From positions 17,725 through 81,724 of the forward strand of contig CAZTOU010000020.1 of the NCBI GenBank assembly GCA_964615365.1: 64,000 nt of DNA, in the 5' to 3' direction. Shown piece by piece: positions 26,581 to 35,644 of this stretch. Each line of letters opens with the position of its first letter. Within the stretch, counting starts at the first letter, position 1. The translations under genes and the position numbers were made by a program. Below the pieces are notes generated by a model. That model ran no database searches. It was not told the DNA's origin and saw only the letters and a list, made by a program, of their open reading frames with translations. This DNA comes from CAVXZE01 sp964615365. Its GTDB lineage: Bacteria > Myxococcota_A > UBA9160 > UBA6930.

Positions 26581-28272
26581 ATGAGCCAGTCCCTCGCAGA
26601 GGTCACAGGCGCCCTCACCGGGCCGGGAGCGCCCTTCGAGATCGAGGAGGTCGAGATCCGCGGCGTCCCCACCCGGACCTGGAAAAACACCCCGCCCTCC
26701 CTGCGCGCCGTCCTCGAGGGAAGCCGGCTCCACGGCGAGAAGACCTTCCTGGTCTACGAGGACGAGCGGCTCACGTTCAGCGAGCACTGGAGCGCCGCCG
26801 CCCGCCTGGCGCACACGCTGTCCGAGGAGTGGGGCGTCGCCAAGGGCGACCGCGTCGCCATCGCGATGCGGAACCTCCCCGAGTGGTCGATCGCCTTCTG
26901 GGCGGCGACCACGGCCGGGGCCATCGCGGTGCCCTTGAACGCGTGGTGGAAGGGCGAGGAGCTCGAATACGGGCTCTCGGACTCGGGGTCGGAGGTGCTC
27001 TTCTGCGACGCCGAACGCGCCCATCGCCTGGCACCGCACCTGGGTGGCCTGGGCCTCCGCAAGATCGTGATCGCGCGAGACCAGGCGCCGCCGGTGCAGG
27101 GCCAGCTCCGCTTCGAGGAGGTGCTCGCCGCGGCGCCTCCGGAGGCGGCACTCCCCGACGTGGCGCCGCAACCCGAGGACGACGCCACCCTCTTCTACAC
27201 CTCGGGCACCACGGGAAGGCCCAAGGGCGCACTCGGTACCCACCGGAACATCTGCAGCAACCTGATGAGCCTGGCCTTCGTGCAGCTTCGCGCCGCGGTG
27301 CAGAGCGGGAAACAGCCCGCGCCCGATGAGGAGCGCCCCCAGGCCGCCCAGCTCATCTCCGTCCCCTTCTTCCACGCCACCGGGTGCCACTCCATCCTGT
27401 GCGCCGCCACCAGCTTCGGGCTGAAGCTGGTGATGATGTACAAGTGGGACCCCGAGCGGGCCCTGGAGCTGATCGAGCGGGAGCGCGTCACCAGCTTCGG
27501 GGGCGTCCCCTCGATGGTCTGGCAGGTGCTGGAGGCGGCCAGCTTTCGCAAGCGCGACCTCTCCAGCGTCCAGGGCGTGGGCTACGGCGGCGCCCCCGCC
27601 GCGCCGGAGCTGGTGCGCCGCATCAAGCAGGCGTTTCCCGAAGGCTCGCCGACCAACGGCTATGGCCTCACCGAGACCTCCTCCGTCACCACCATGAACA
27701 CCGGCGAGGACTACGTGGGCCGCCCCGAAAGCGTGGGCCCGCCGGTGCCGGTCTGCGAGGTCAAGGTGGTGGACGCCGACGAGAAGACCCTTCCGCCCGG
27801 GGAGGTCGGCGAGCTCTGGATCAAGGGGCCCAACGTGGTGAAGGGCTACTGGAACAAGCCGGAGGCCACAGCCCGAACCTTCACGGATGGCTGGCTCCAC
27901 ACCGGCGACCTGGCGCGCCTCGACGAAGACGACTTCGTCACCATCGTCGACCGCACCAAGGACATGCTGATCCGCGGGGGAGAGAACATCTACTGCGTCG
28001 AGGTGGAGTCGGTCCTCTACGACCACCCGGAGGTGATGGACGCCGCGGTCATCGGGCTGCCCCACCGGGTGCTGGGTGAAGAGGTGGGCGCCGCCGTCCA
28101 GGTGACCCCCGACTCCGCGGTCACCGAGCAGGGGCTCAAGGATCACGTCGCGGCCCGCGCCGCCGCCTTCAAGGTGCCGGTGCGCATCGAAATCCGCCGC
28201 GAGCCCCTCCCCCGAAACGCCAACGGCAAGCTGCTCAAGTCACAGCTCAAGCAGGAGATGACCCGGGAGTAG
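26581..28272 (+). CDS. AMP-binding acyl-CoA synthetase, 563 aa
   Basis: ANL-superfamily ligase that activates a carboxylic acid with ATP and CoA. Signature P-loop-like YTSGTTGRPKGALGTHRN is near residue 205, NGYGLTETSS near 360, and the hinge and C-terminal catalytic lysine are in DMLIRGGENIYCVEVE and PLPRNANGKLLKSQL. Full length with no signal peptide. It starts at an ATG behind AGGAGAA. Its distance from characterised fatty, benzoate and cinnamate ligases cannot be judged here; neighbouring enoyl-CoA hydratase suggests a beta-oxidation-like role. It ends one base before the long leader of the sigma factor gene. Confidence 0.93.
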   Translation: MSQSLAEVTGALTGPGAPFEIEEVEIRGVPTRTWKNTPPSLRAVLEGSRLHGEKTFLVYEDERLTFSEHWSAAARLAHTLSEEWGVAKGDRVAIAMRNLPEWSIAFWAATTAGAIAVPLNAWWKGEELEYGLSDSGSEVLFCDAERAHRLAPHLGGLGLRKIVIARDQAPPVQGQLRFEEVLAAAPPEAALPDVAPQPEDDATLFYTSGTTGRPKGALGTHRNICSNLMSLAFVQLRAAVQSGKQPAPDEERPQAAQLISVPFFHATGCHSILCAATSFGLKLVMMYKWDPERALELIERERVTSFGGVPSMVWQVLEAASFRKRDLSSVQGVGYGGAPAAPELVRRIKQAFPEGSPTNGYGLTETSSVTTMNTGEDYVGRPESVGPPVPVCEVKVVDADEKTLPPGEVGELWIKGPNVVKGYWNKPEATARTFTDGWLHTGDLARLDEDDFVTIVDRTKDMLIRGGENIYCVEVESVLYDHPEVMDAAVIGLPHRVLGEEVGAAVQVTPDSAVTEQGLKDHVAARAAAFKVPVRIEIRREPLPRNANGKLLKSQLKQEMTRE

Positions 28273-28432
28273 TGGGGCCGGCCATCCGGGCCTCGGCCTG
28301 GGTGCGGAAGTGTCTCTTGGATCGACTCCCCAGATTTAGGGGCCGATTTGCCTGGAATTCAGGATTCATGCCCTCTCCCTGCTGGCCGACAATTCCGCGG
28401 TGGTCCGTGGGGTCCGGCGAGCCCGCGGGCGG

Positions 28433-28470
28433 CTCCAGACTCTCCAAGAGGAGTCTGGAGAGGAGGAGGA
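28433..28470 (+). promoter_or_regulatory. Hairpin and strong RBS in the sigma-factor leader
   Basis: CTCCAGACTC (28433-28442) and GAGTCTGGAG (28451-28460) form a perfect ten-pair stem with loop TCCAAGAG. The ribosome-binding site AGGAGGAGGA (28461-28470) abuts its 3' side, eight bases before the GTG start. Placed there, the structure could modulate ribosome access to the sigma-factor message, or end transcription from the acyl-CoA synthetase gene. It lacks a U-tract. Confidence 0.45.
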
Positions 28471-28478
28471 TCCACCCC

Positions 28479-29843
28479 GTGGCACAGCTGGCTCGCGCTA
28501 CTCCCGCCGAAGTCGGAGGAGAGGACCAACCGGTCGTCTCGGACGACGGCTTCGGGATGCTCCGGCCCTATTTCCGCGAGATCGGTCCACTCGAGACGCT
28601 CACCTCCGAACAGGAGGTCGCGTTAGCCAAAGCGATCGAGGACTACACCCGGGCGATGTGGCGGGAGATCCTCAGCATCCCCCTCTCGGGGCGCCTGCTC
28701 GTCGCGCGCTGGGGTGAGCTCCGGAGTGCCAACCGCGTCACCGCGACGATGAGCGCCCTGCCCCCCGACCGCCGTCCGCCCGATGCGAGCGCGCGGATGG
28801 ACAAGGCCCTGCGGAGCGTCGCCATCCTTCTCGATCGCCGCGACGAGCTGCGCGGCGGAGACCATGAGCCCTCCTCGTGTGTGAAGCGGAAGGCAATCGA
28901 CCTGGAGCAACGGCGAATCCTCCTCGCTGCGAATTTCTCTCCCTCCCTTCTCGACGAGCTCCTCCGGACGCTGCGAGAGCGCGAAGCCCTTCTCGAGCGG
29001 GCGCGCACCTCGTGGATCGCGTTCGTCGCCGCATCGCAGCAGGAGATCGGCCTGCCGCCGGCGGAGTTCCAGGAGCGCATGGGCCGGATCGATCAGGCGG
29101 AGAGCCGCTTGATCGAGGCGCGCAACGAATTGCTCCGGCGCAATTTGAAGCTGTGCGTCAAGGTGGCCAAGGAGTTCCGCGGCCGGGGTGTCCCCTTTCC
29201 CGATCTCGTCCAGGAGGGGAGCCTGGGCCTGCTCCACGCCGTCGGAAAGTTCGACTACCGCCGGGGCTTCAAGCTCTCGACCTACGCAGTATGGTGGATC
29301 CGCCAAGCGATCTTCCGCGCGATTCAGACACACTCGCGTCCCATCCGCCTGCCCTCTCATGTGTACGATCGCACCCGACGGGTCCGCCAGACCAAGGAGC
29401 GGCTCTCCATCGCGCTCGGTCGCACCCCGACGCGGGAAGAGGTCGCCGATGGACTCGAGATCGATGAGAACCAGGTCGAGACGTTGATGTGGATCGACCA
29501 GAAGCCGGCCTCGCTGGACGCCCCGGTGAAGCCGGCCGAAAGCGGGTCGCTCGGCGATTTCCTCGAGGACCCGGCGACCCCCAACCCCGTCGAGGAGCTC
29601 CATCAGGCGTCACTCATGAAGACTGTCGAGTCGCTGCTCCTCGGCCTCCGCCCGCGCGAGCGGGACGTCCTCAGCTGGAGGTTCGGCCTGGGCGGGGAGC
29701 GCGTGCTCTCCCTCCAGGAGATCGCCGAGCGGCTCGAGCTCTCGCGCGAGCGCATCCGGCAGATACAGGTGGACGCGCTCAGGAAGCTCCGCGCCCGCTC
29801 GATGCCGGCACAGGAGCTCGCAGCGCTGGCGAATCCGGCCTAG
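28479..29843 (+). CDS. RNA polymerase sigma-70 family factor (RpoD-like), 454 aa
   Basis: Group 1/2-type sigma factor. Region 1.2 is seen at LRPYFREIGPLETLTSEQE. A non-conserved stretch of roughly 150 residues follows. Region 2 is ELLRRNLKLCVKVAKEF through DLVQEGSLGLLHAVGKFDYRRGFKLSTYAVWWIRQAI (core binding, -10 recognition), region 3 is SHVYDRTRRVRQTKERLS, and region 4 is LRPRERDVLSWRFGLGG with the HTH LSLQEIAERLELSRERIRQ. The N-terminus lacks region 1.1, so it is probably an alternative rather than primary factor. The GTG at 28479 sits behind AGGAGGAGGA; the frame upstream is open but not conserved. A ten-pair hairpin precedes the start. Confidence 0.88.
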   Translation: MAQLARATPAEVGGEDQPVVSDDGFGMLRPYFREIGPLETLTSEQEVALAKAIEDYTRAMWREILSIPLSGRLLVARWGELRSANRVTATMSALPPDRRPPDASARMDKALRSVAILLDRRDELRGGDHEPSSCVKRKAIDLEQRRILLAANFSPSLLDELLRTLREREALLERARTSWIAFVAASQQEIGLPPAEFQERMGRIDQAESRLIEARNELLRRNLKLCVKVAKEFRGRGVPFPDLVQEGSLGLLHAVGKFDYRRGFKLSTYAVWWIRQAIFRAIQTHSRPIRLPSHVYDRTRRVRQTKERLSIALGRTPTREEVADGLEIDENQVETLMWIDQKPASLDAPVKPAESGSLGDFLEDPATPNPVEELHQASLMKTVESLLLGLRPRERDVLSWRFGLGGERVLSLQEIAERLELSRERIRQIQVDALRKLRARSMPAQELAALANPA

Positions 29844-29943
29844 GGAACGGGGACCTCCTGAGAGCAGCGGAGCCGGTGTTCCGCGGCGGCTCGCCCGTGG
29901 TAGGGTGCGGAAGCGGCGGCCAGCGGGCAGGGGGAGCCTCGGC

Positions 29944-30432
29944 ATGAACTGGGAAGCTCTCGGCGCGATCGGGGAGATCGTCGGTGGGATCGCCGTAGTC
30001 CTGACACTTGGCTACCTCGCGCTCCAGATCCGACAGAACACGCGCTCGCTCCGAACCGCCGCTTCTCAAGAGGTGGTTCGCAGCGCGAACGAATTCTCAT
30101 CGCTGCTGGTCCGCGACGCCGAGCTGAACGGTCTCTACGCCAAAGGGGTCATCGATCCCTCGTCGCTGTCGGAGGAGCAGCTGGGCCAGTTCTCAGAGCT
30201 GCTCCACATCGGGCTACGCAACTTCTGGATGGCACAGCACCTCGCCCGGGAGAGCTTGATCTCCGAGAACGTCTGCGAGACCTACGAAGCCGCATTCCGG
30301 TCCATCTTCGAGTCACCGAAGATGCTCGAATGGCTGGATGAGAGCGAGCATTATCTCCCCTCGGATCTGGAGGAGCAGATCCGCAAGCTGGTCGCCGCGC
30401 CACGAGCTGCTGAAGCCGACCGTCTCCGTTAG
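29944..30432 (+). CDS. Hypothetical protein with one N-terminal membrane segment, 162 aa
   Basis: Not assigned to a characterised family. One hydrophobic segment at residues 6-27 (GAIGEIVGGIAVVLTLGYLAL) is followed by QIRQNTRSLRTAASQE, the pattern of a common uncharacterised group of small membrane-anchored bacterial proteins. The rest is a soluble, probably helical, acidic domain predicted to face the cytoplasm. The ATG at 29944 follows CAGGGGGAGCC; an earlier in-frame ATG adds only an Arg-rich tail. It lies between the sigma factor gene and the export operon, 60 bases ahead of the latter, but nothing ties it functionally to either. Confidence 0.7.
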   Translation: MNWEALGAIGEIVGGIAVVLTLGYLALQIRQNTRSLRTAASQEVVRSANEFSSLLVRDAELNGLYAKGVIDPSSLSEEQLGQFSELLHIGLRNFWMAQHLARESLISENVCETYEAAFRSIFESPKMLEWLDESEHYLPSDLEEQIRKLVAAPRAAEADRLR

Positions 30433-30492
30433 GTGTCGAACCCTGGGAAGAGTTCCGCGCCCGTGGTGCCGCTCGGCTGGAGATACGCCTCG

Positions 30493-31536
30493 ATGAGTAA
30501 GCGCGATTCTGCGAGAATCGGACTGGCCGGGGCCCTGGTTCTCGCCGCCTGCGGCCCGGGGGCCGAGTCCGGTCCGGCCCCCACCTTCACGGCTCATCGG
30601 GAGGCGATCGAGCGGATCGTCGTCGCCACCGGGACCATCGAGCCCGAGAACGAGGTCGAGGTGCGGCCCCGCCTGGCCGGCATCGTCGAGGCGATCCACG
30701 TGGATCCCGGGGATCGCGTGGAGGCGGGCCAGCCCTTGGTGGAGCTCGAGCGCGACCTGCTCGAGGCGCGGGTACGCGAGGCGCGGGCGGCGCTGGCGGA
30801 GGAGGAGGTGGAGCGGCGGTACGCCAGAATCGACGTCGAGAGGGTGCAGAACCTGCGCGAGCAGGGCGCGGCCTCGGCGCAGAACCTCGACCAGGCTCGT
30901 TCCCGCTGGGAGAAGGCTCGCGCGGGCGTGGCGCGGCAGCGGGCCGCCCTCGAATCCCTGGAGGTCCAGCTCGGCTACACCACCATCACCGCGTCCTCCG
31001 CCGGCAAGATCCTCGACGTCTACGTCGAGGAGGGAGACGCGGTCTCACCGGTCACCGCCGTCACCGGCGGCACCTTGCTGCTCTCGGTGGCGGGCACCGA
31101 GAGCCTGCACCTGAAGGGCCTGGTGGACGAGAACGAGGTGGCGCGGGTGCGCGTCGGCCAGACGGCGCAGATCCGCGCCGAGGCCTATCCGGACCGGGAG
31201 TTCGCCGCTCGGGTCCGTGAGATCGCGCCGATGGGACAGCGTCAGCAGAACGTCACCTACTTCGAGGTGGAGGTCGAGGTGGTGGACGCCGACGAAGAGC
31301 TGCTTCGCCCGCGCATGTCGGCCGATGCCGACATCGTGAGCGAGGTGGTAGAGGCGGCCCTCGTAATTCCGGAGACGGCGCTGCGCTACCAGGGCGAACG
31401 CATCTACGTCGAGACGCTGGTCGGCGGCGACTCCTCCCGCATCGTCCCGGTGGACGTGGAGGTGGGAATCGTCGACGGAGACCGCGTGCAGGTGCTCTCG
31501 GGCCTGGACGAAGGTGACGAGGTGACGCTCCAGTGA
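30493..31536 (+). CDS. MacA-like periplasmic adaptor lipoprotein, 347 aa
   Basis: Membrane-fusion/HlyD-type adaptor of an ABC efflux or export complex. The N-terminus is a lipoprotein signal with lipobox LAAC (Cys near residue 20). Then come the biotinyl-lipoyl half-motif EVRPRLAGIVEAIHVDPGDRVEAGQPLVELE, an alpha-hairpin coiled coil (DLLEARVREARAALAEEEVERRYA...), the second lipoyl half (TTITASSAGKILDVYVEEGDAVS) and beta-barrel and membrane-proximal domains. The frame extends upstream to a GTG at 30433, but the ATG at 30493 places the signal correctly. It overlaps the ATPase gene by GTGA, so adaptor, ATPase and two permeases form one coupled operon. Confidence 0.92.
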   Translation: MSKRDSARIGLAGALVLAACGPGAESGPAPTFTAHREAIERIVVATGTIEPENEVEVRPRLAGIVEAIHVDPGDRVEAGQPLVELERDLLEARVREARAALAEEEVERRYARIDVERVQNLREQGAASAQNLDQARSRWEKARAGVARQRAALESLEVQLGYTTITASSAGKILDVYVEEGDAVSPVTAVTGGTLLLSVAGTESLHLKGLVDENEVARVRVGQTAQIRAEAYPDREFAARVREIAPMGQRQQNVTYFEVEVEVVDADEELLRPRMSADADIVSEVVEAALVIPETALRYQGERIYVETLVGGDSSRIVPVDVEVGIVDGDRVQVLSGLDEGDEVTLQ

Positions 31537-32222
31537 CCGCGGTGATCGAGCTCGTGGGCCTCGAGAAGCGTTTCGCGACGGGGCGCTCCGAGGTGCGCGC
31601 CCTGCGCGGCATCGATCTGTGGATCGATCCCGGCGAGTTCCTCGCCGTGATGGGACCTTCGGGCTCGGGGAAGACCACCCTGATGGAGATCCTGGGCTGC
31701 CTCTCGCGGCCCAGCGCGGGTCGCTACCGCTTCAACGGACGCGACGTCGCAGAGATCGACCCCGACGGGCTCTCCCGGCTGCGCGGCGAGGAGATCGGCT
31801 TCGTCTTCCAGAGCTTCAACCTGCTCCCGCGTCACTCGGCAGCGGACAACGTGGAGCTGCCCCTGGTCTACCGCGGTGTCACTCGCCGGGAGCGGCGGCG
31901 ACGAGCCGGGGAGGCCCTGGCGCGGGTGGGGCTGGCGGAGCGCGCGGACCACCGACCGGCCGAGCTCTCGGGGGGCGAGCGCCAGCGCGTGGCGATCGCC
32001 CGGGCGCTGATCAATCGACCCGCGGTGATCCTCGCCGACGAGCCGACGGGCAATCTCGATACGGCCACGGGGAGCGAGATCATGCAGCTCCTGGGTGGGC
32101 TGAACCGCGAAGGCAACACGGTCGTGGTCGTCACCCACGATCCGATCGTGGGTGCGGAGGCCCGGCGTCGCCTCCGCATCGCGGATGGTCGGATCCAGAG
32201 CGACGAGCGCGACTCGCGATGA
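31533..32222 (+). CDS. MacB/LolD-type ABC transporter ATPase, 229 aa
   Basis: Cytoplasmic ATPase of the MacB/LolD class driving a mechanotransmission-type exporter. Walker A GPSGSGKTT at residues ~39-47, Q-loop FVFQSFNLLP, LSGGERQRVAIARALI signature, Walker B ILADEPTGNLD and the H-loop VVVVTHDP are all intact. The length is typical for a stand-alone ATPase; the transmembrane part is encoded separately downstream. The GTG start at 31533 overlaps the adaptor stop, and its stop overlaps the permease ATG at 32219 (ATGA), so the four genes are tightly coupled. The substrate is not known; antibiotics, peptides and lipoproteins are known for relatives. Confidence 0.95.
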   Translation: MTAVIELVGLEKRFATGRSEVRALRGIDLWIDPGEFLAVMGPSGSGKTTLMEILGCLSRPSAGRYRFNGRDVAEIDPDGLSRLRGEEIGFVFQSFNLLPRHSAADNVELPLVYRGVTRRERRRRAGEALARVGLAERADHRPAELSGGERQRVAIARALINRPAVILADEPTGNLDTATGSEIMQLLGGLNREGNTVVVVTHDPIVGAEARRRLRIADGRIQSDERDSR

Positions 32223-33456
32223 TCATCGGCGAGGCCGTCCGCCAATCCTTCGCGACCCTTCGGATCCACCGCATGCGGACCTTCCTCACCCTGTTCGGGA
32301 TCGTCTGGGGCACGGCCTCGCTGGTCTTCCTGCTGTCCTGGGGGGAGGGCCTGCGGCGGATGCTCGAGGACGGCTTCAGCAGGCTCGGCAAGGACATGGC
32401 GGTGGTGTGGGCCGGGCGGATCGGCGAGCAGTACACGCCCGCCGCGGACCGGCGCTACCTGTGGTTCACGCGCGAGGATGCCGAGGCGCTGGGCCGGCGC
32501 GCCCGCCTGGCGACGCGAGTGGGCGCGGAGTCGCAGATCTGGTCGTCTCCTACCGCCAGCGCAGCTTCACCCAGAACGTGCGCGGCGTGGAGGTCGCCAA
32601 CTTCGAGCTGCGCGGCGTCTCACTCGCCGCCGGGCGTCCGATCTCCCGCTTCGACGTCGCGCACCGACGTCGCGTGGCGGTCCTGGGGGTGAAGGCCCGG
32701 GAGGATCTGCTCGGCTCCGAGGGGGGCGTCGGCTCGCAGATCCGCATCAACGGCCGCTCCTACCAGGTGATCGGCCTCCTCAGACGAGTCGGCCAGCAGC
32801 TCTTGGGTGACAGCTCCGAGCTCGACGAGCAGGTCTGGATCCCGATCACCACCCTGCTGGCGATGGGGCCGCGCTACGGAGTCGACACCGAGATCGCCGA
32901 CATGATCCTCTTCCGCTACCCGGGCCGACACACCTACCAGGCGGCGAAGGCCGAGGCGCGGGCCATCCTGGCCGAGCGCCTGCGGGTCTCCCCGGAAGAC
33001 GACGAGGCCATCTATGTCCTGAGCGCCGCCGATGCGCTGCGCCAGATGCCACTCGAGGAGATCAAGGGGCTCTTCTTCATCCTGGCGGTCACCACGCTCC
33101 TGATCGGCGGCGTGGGCGTGATGAACATGATGCTCGACTCGGTTCACGACCGCCGGTCGGAGATCGGAGTGCGGCTCGCCGTGGGCGCGCGGCGGCGCGA
33201 CGTGATCGCGCAGTTCTTTCTCGAGACGGCGGCGGTGACGGGAACCGGGGGGCTGTCGGGGATCCTCCTGGGGGTTGCCGCCTGCCTGCTCCTCGGATCC
33301 TTCGAGGTCCCCGACCTGATCCCCGTCCCCGTCCTCCAGTGGCCCGTCGTCGTGGTCGGACTCGTGGTGATGGTCGGCGTCGGCCTCGCGGCCGGCGTGA
33401 TCCCCGCCTGGCGGGCCGCCCGGGTCGATCCCTCCGAGATCCTCCGGGTGGACTGA
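32219..33456 (+). pseudogene. MacB-type ABC permease 1, single frameshift near 32535
   Basis: FtsX/MacB permease with an N-terminal TM helix (TFLTLFGIVWGTASLVFLLSWG), a MacB-like periplasmic domain and three C-terminal TM segments (FILAVTTLLIGGVGVMNMML through GVIPAWRAARVDPSEILRVD). The ATG at 32219 overlaps the ATPase stop. Codons read in one frame to about 32535 (RVGAESQ) and continue in the next frame from DLVVSYRQRSF onward. Adding one base between GAGTCG and CAGATC would give ES-ADLVVSY and restore a 413-residue protein. Both halves keep good coding character and the operon is otherwise intact, so a recent mutation or base-calling error is more likely than old decay. Confidence 0.8.
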
Positions 33457-33458
33457 CC

Positions 33459-34691
33459 GTGCTGGACCTGCTGCACCGCACCTACCAGAGCCTGCGCGCA
33501 CACGCGCTGCGCTTCACGCTGACCTCGATGGGAATCCTCTGGGGAACGGCGATGCTCACCATTCTGGTGTCCTACAACGACGGGTACGACCGTCACTTCC
33601 GGGCCCAGATCGACAAGGTGGGGCCGCGCATCGTCTACGTCTTTCCGGGCGTGAAGCTGAAGCAGCGCGTGGGGGAGCGGGGGAGCCGTCCCGTAGAGCT
33701 GGAGAACGACGACGCGGAGCACGTGGCGGCGCTCCACTCGGTCGAGCACGCCGCGCCCAACCTGCGGGTGGGCCTCCAGGTGCACCGTTTCGAGCGCACG
33801 ACCAAGCTGCTCTGGACCTTCGGCGTCACCCCTGCCACGGCCGCGATCCGCAACTACGAGGTGGCGGAGGGCCGCTTCCTGCGCGACGAGGACGTGGAGA
33901 AGAACGAGCGCGTGGTCTTCCTGGGCGCGAAGGCGGCGCGACGTCTCTTCGGGCGAAGGCCCGCCGTGGGTCGGACGGTCCAGATCGAGGGAATCCCGTT
34001 CTCGGTGATCGGCGTGGGCCGCGAGAAGGGCGATCAGATCGTCAACATCGGACCCCGCGACGACGAGCTCTCCTTGATCCCGATCACCACGGCCCAGCGC
34101 CGCTTCACCCGCGAGGACCGGATCGGCGCCATGGTCTTCGCGCCCAGAGCGCGGAAGGCGAGTGAGGACGCGATCCGCCAGGTGCGGCAGGTGCTCGGCC
34201 TGCGCCACCACTTCCGCCCCGACGACGACCGAGCGCTCGCCTTCGTCGACATCCAGGAGGTGGTGAAGCTGCTCGACGCCCTGGGCCTCGGCACCGAGAT
34301 CTTCCTCACCTCCGCCGGACTGATCACGCTGCTGGTGGGCGCGGTGGGCGTGATGAACATCATGCTGGTGGTGGTCGGAGAGCGGACGCGCGAGGTGGGC
34401 CTGTGCAAGGCGCTGGGCGCCTCGAACCGGGACGTCTTCGTGCAGTTCCTGGCGGAGGCCCTGGCGATGACGGTGATCGCGGGAGCGCTCGGCGGCGTCC
34501 TGGGCGGGCTCGCCGTGGAATGGATCGGCAGCCGGGTCCCCGAAACCCTGGTCTACCCCACGCCCTACCTGGAGTGGTCCACCGTGGCGCTCCTGGCCCT
34601 GGCGCTGGTGGGCGTCGGCCTCGCGTCGGGTGTGATCCCCGCCCGCCGTGCCGCGCGCATCGACCCAGCGATCTCGCTGCGGTCGCTCTGA
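33459..34691 (+). CDS. MacB-type ABC permease 2, 410 aa
   Basis: Second FtsX/MacB permease of the operon. It has an N-terminal TM (FTLTSMGILWGTAMLTILVSYNDG), a periplasmic MacB core domain (VYVFPGVKLKQRVGERG, FERTTKLLWTFGVTPATAA and so on) and three C-terminal TM helices (TSAGLITLLVGAVGVMNIML, VGLASGVIPARRAARIDPA). The start GTG at 33459 is two bases past the preceding stop. It is similar in layout but clearly not identical to the first permease, so the transporter is probably a heterodimer, as in LolCE or other two-permease systems. That would make the frameshift in the partner gene matter if real. Confidence 0.93.
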   Translation: MLDLLHRTYQSLRAHALRFTLTSMGILWGTAMLTILVSYNDGYDRHFRAQIDKVGPRIVYVFPGVKLKQRVGERGSRPVELENDDAEHVAALHSVEHAAPNLRVGLQVHRFERTTKLLWTFGVTPATAAIRNYEVAEGRFLRDEDVEKNERVVFLGAKAARRLFGRRPAVGRTVQIEGIPFSVIGVGREKGDQIVNIGPRDDELSLIPITTAQRRFTREDRIGAMVFAPRARKASEDAIRQVRQVLGLRHHFRPDDDRALAFVDIQEVVKLLDALGLGTEIFLTSAGLITLLVGAVGVMNIMLVVVGERTREVGLCKALGASNRDVFVQFLAEALAMTVIAGALGGVLGGLAVEWIGSRVPETLVYPTPYLEWSTVALLALALVGVGLASGVIPARRAARIDPAISLRSL

Positions 34692-34770
34692 GGCCCGCGG
34701 CGCGGCTTCGTGTCGAACTTCGCCGGCCGCGATAGGATCCGGGCGGAGCAAGCTGTCGAAGGAGGGTCGG

Positions 34771-35578
34771 ATGCGCGGTCTGCGTCTCGTGGTGATCGTC
34801 GCCCTGGTTCTGGCGGGGCTCGTCTGGCTGGCCTGGCGCTCCGGCGAGCGCGAGCCCGTGAACGAGATCGCACTCGCCGAGGCCGAGCTCGGAATCGACC
34901 TCGAGTCGCATCGGATCCCGGCTGGCGACGTCACCCTGCACGTGGTGGCGGCGGGTCCTGCTGCACGGCTTCCCGGAGTTCTGGTATAGCTGGCGCCATC
35001 AGCTCGCCGCCCACGTCGTCGCCGGCCACGACGTGGGCGGCGGCGTGGCCTGGCGGCTCGTCCTCCTGCGTCCCGACCGGGTGCGCAAGGCGGTGATCTT
35101 CAACGCCGGGCACCCGTTCGTCTGGCGGCGCGCGCGCCCCGCGGACGACGTCGAGACGATCAGCTGGTTCCGCAGCTTCTTCCGGCTGCCCTGGCTTCCC
35201 GAGCTGGTGGTGCGCAGCGGCGACTGGTGGCTGCTCTCGCGGAACCTGCGCGCGACGAGCCGCCCGGGCACCTTCGACGATGAAACGCTCGACATCTACA
35301 AGGCGGCGTGGAGCCGGGAGAACGCCATCTCCACCATGATCCACGTCTACCGCGCGACGATCGTCGAGGTGCCGGAAGCGCAGGGCGAGCCCACCGTCCC
35401 CGTGCGCGTCGTCTGGGGCGAGGACGACGCCTTCTTCCCGCCCGCGGCAGCGGAGCTCACCGCCGAACTCGCGGGGCCGGGCGGCTTCACCCTGATCCCC
35501 GACACCACCCACTGGATCCTGCTCGAGGAGCCCGATCTCACCAGCCGAGAGATGATCGAGTTCTTCCGCAGCCCGTGA
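34771..35578 (+). pseudogene. Epoxide hydrolase-like alpha/beta hydrolase, deleted and frameshifted
   Basis: The N-terminal membrane segment (LVVIVALVLAGLVWLAWRSG) and start of an epoxide-hydrolase domain (SHRIPAGDVTLHVVAAG) end at an in-frame TAG at 34987-34989. From about 34958 a second frame reads VLLHGFPEFWYSWRHQLAA, then directly HVVAGHDVGGGVAWRL (nucleophile Asp) and continues to the stop, with VVWGEDDAFF and the catalytic His in DTTHW. Relatives carry roughly 60-75 residues between RHQLAA and the nucleophile segment, including the HGYGRSD-like strand; these are missing here. A frameshift and an internal deletion together imply a non-functional enzyme or an assembly fault. The ATG at 34771 follows GGAGGG. 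Confidence 0.75.
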
Positions 35579-35644
35579 TCCGCCTACACGGTTCCTATGT
35601 TCTCGCTGGCTGCGGGCCAGCTCCAGGCGCCGCAACCCCGCCGA

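Noticed and set aside
28272..28478. N-terminal extension of the sigma factor in the open frame
   Set aside because: Sequence is not sigma-like and a strong RBS-GTG lies at 28461-28481.
34987..34989. TAG read as pyrrolysine/selenocysteine in the epoxide hydrolase
   Set aside because: It is TAG rather than TGA, and the coding frame changes nearby, so recoding does not restore the protein.
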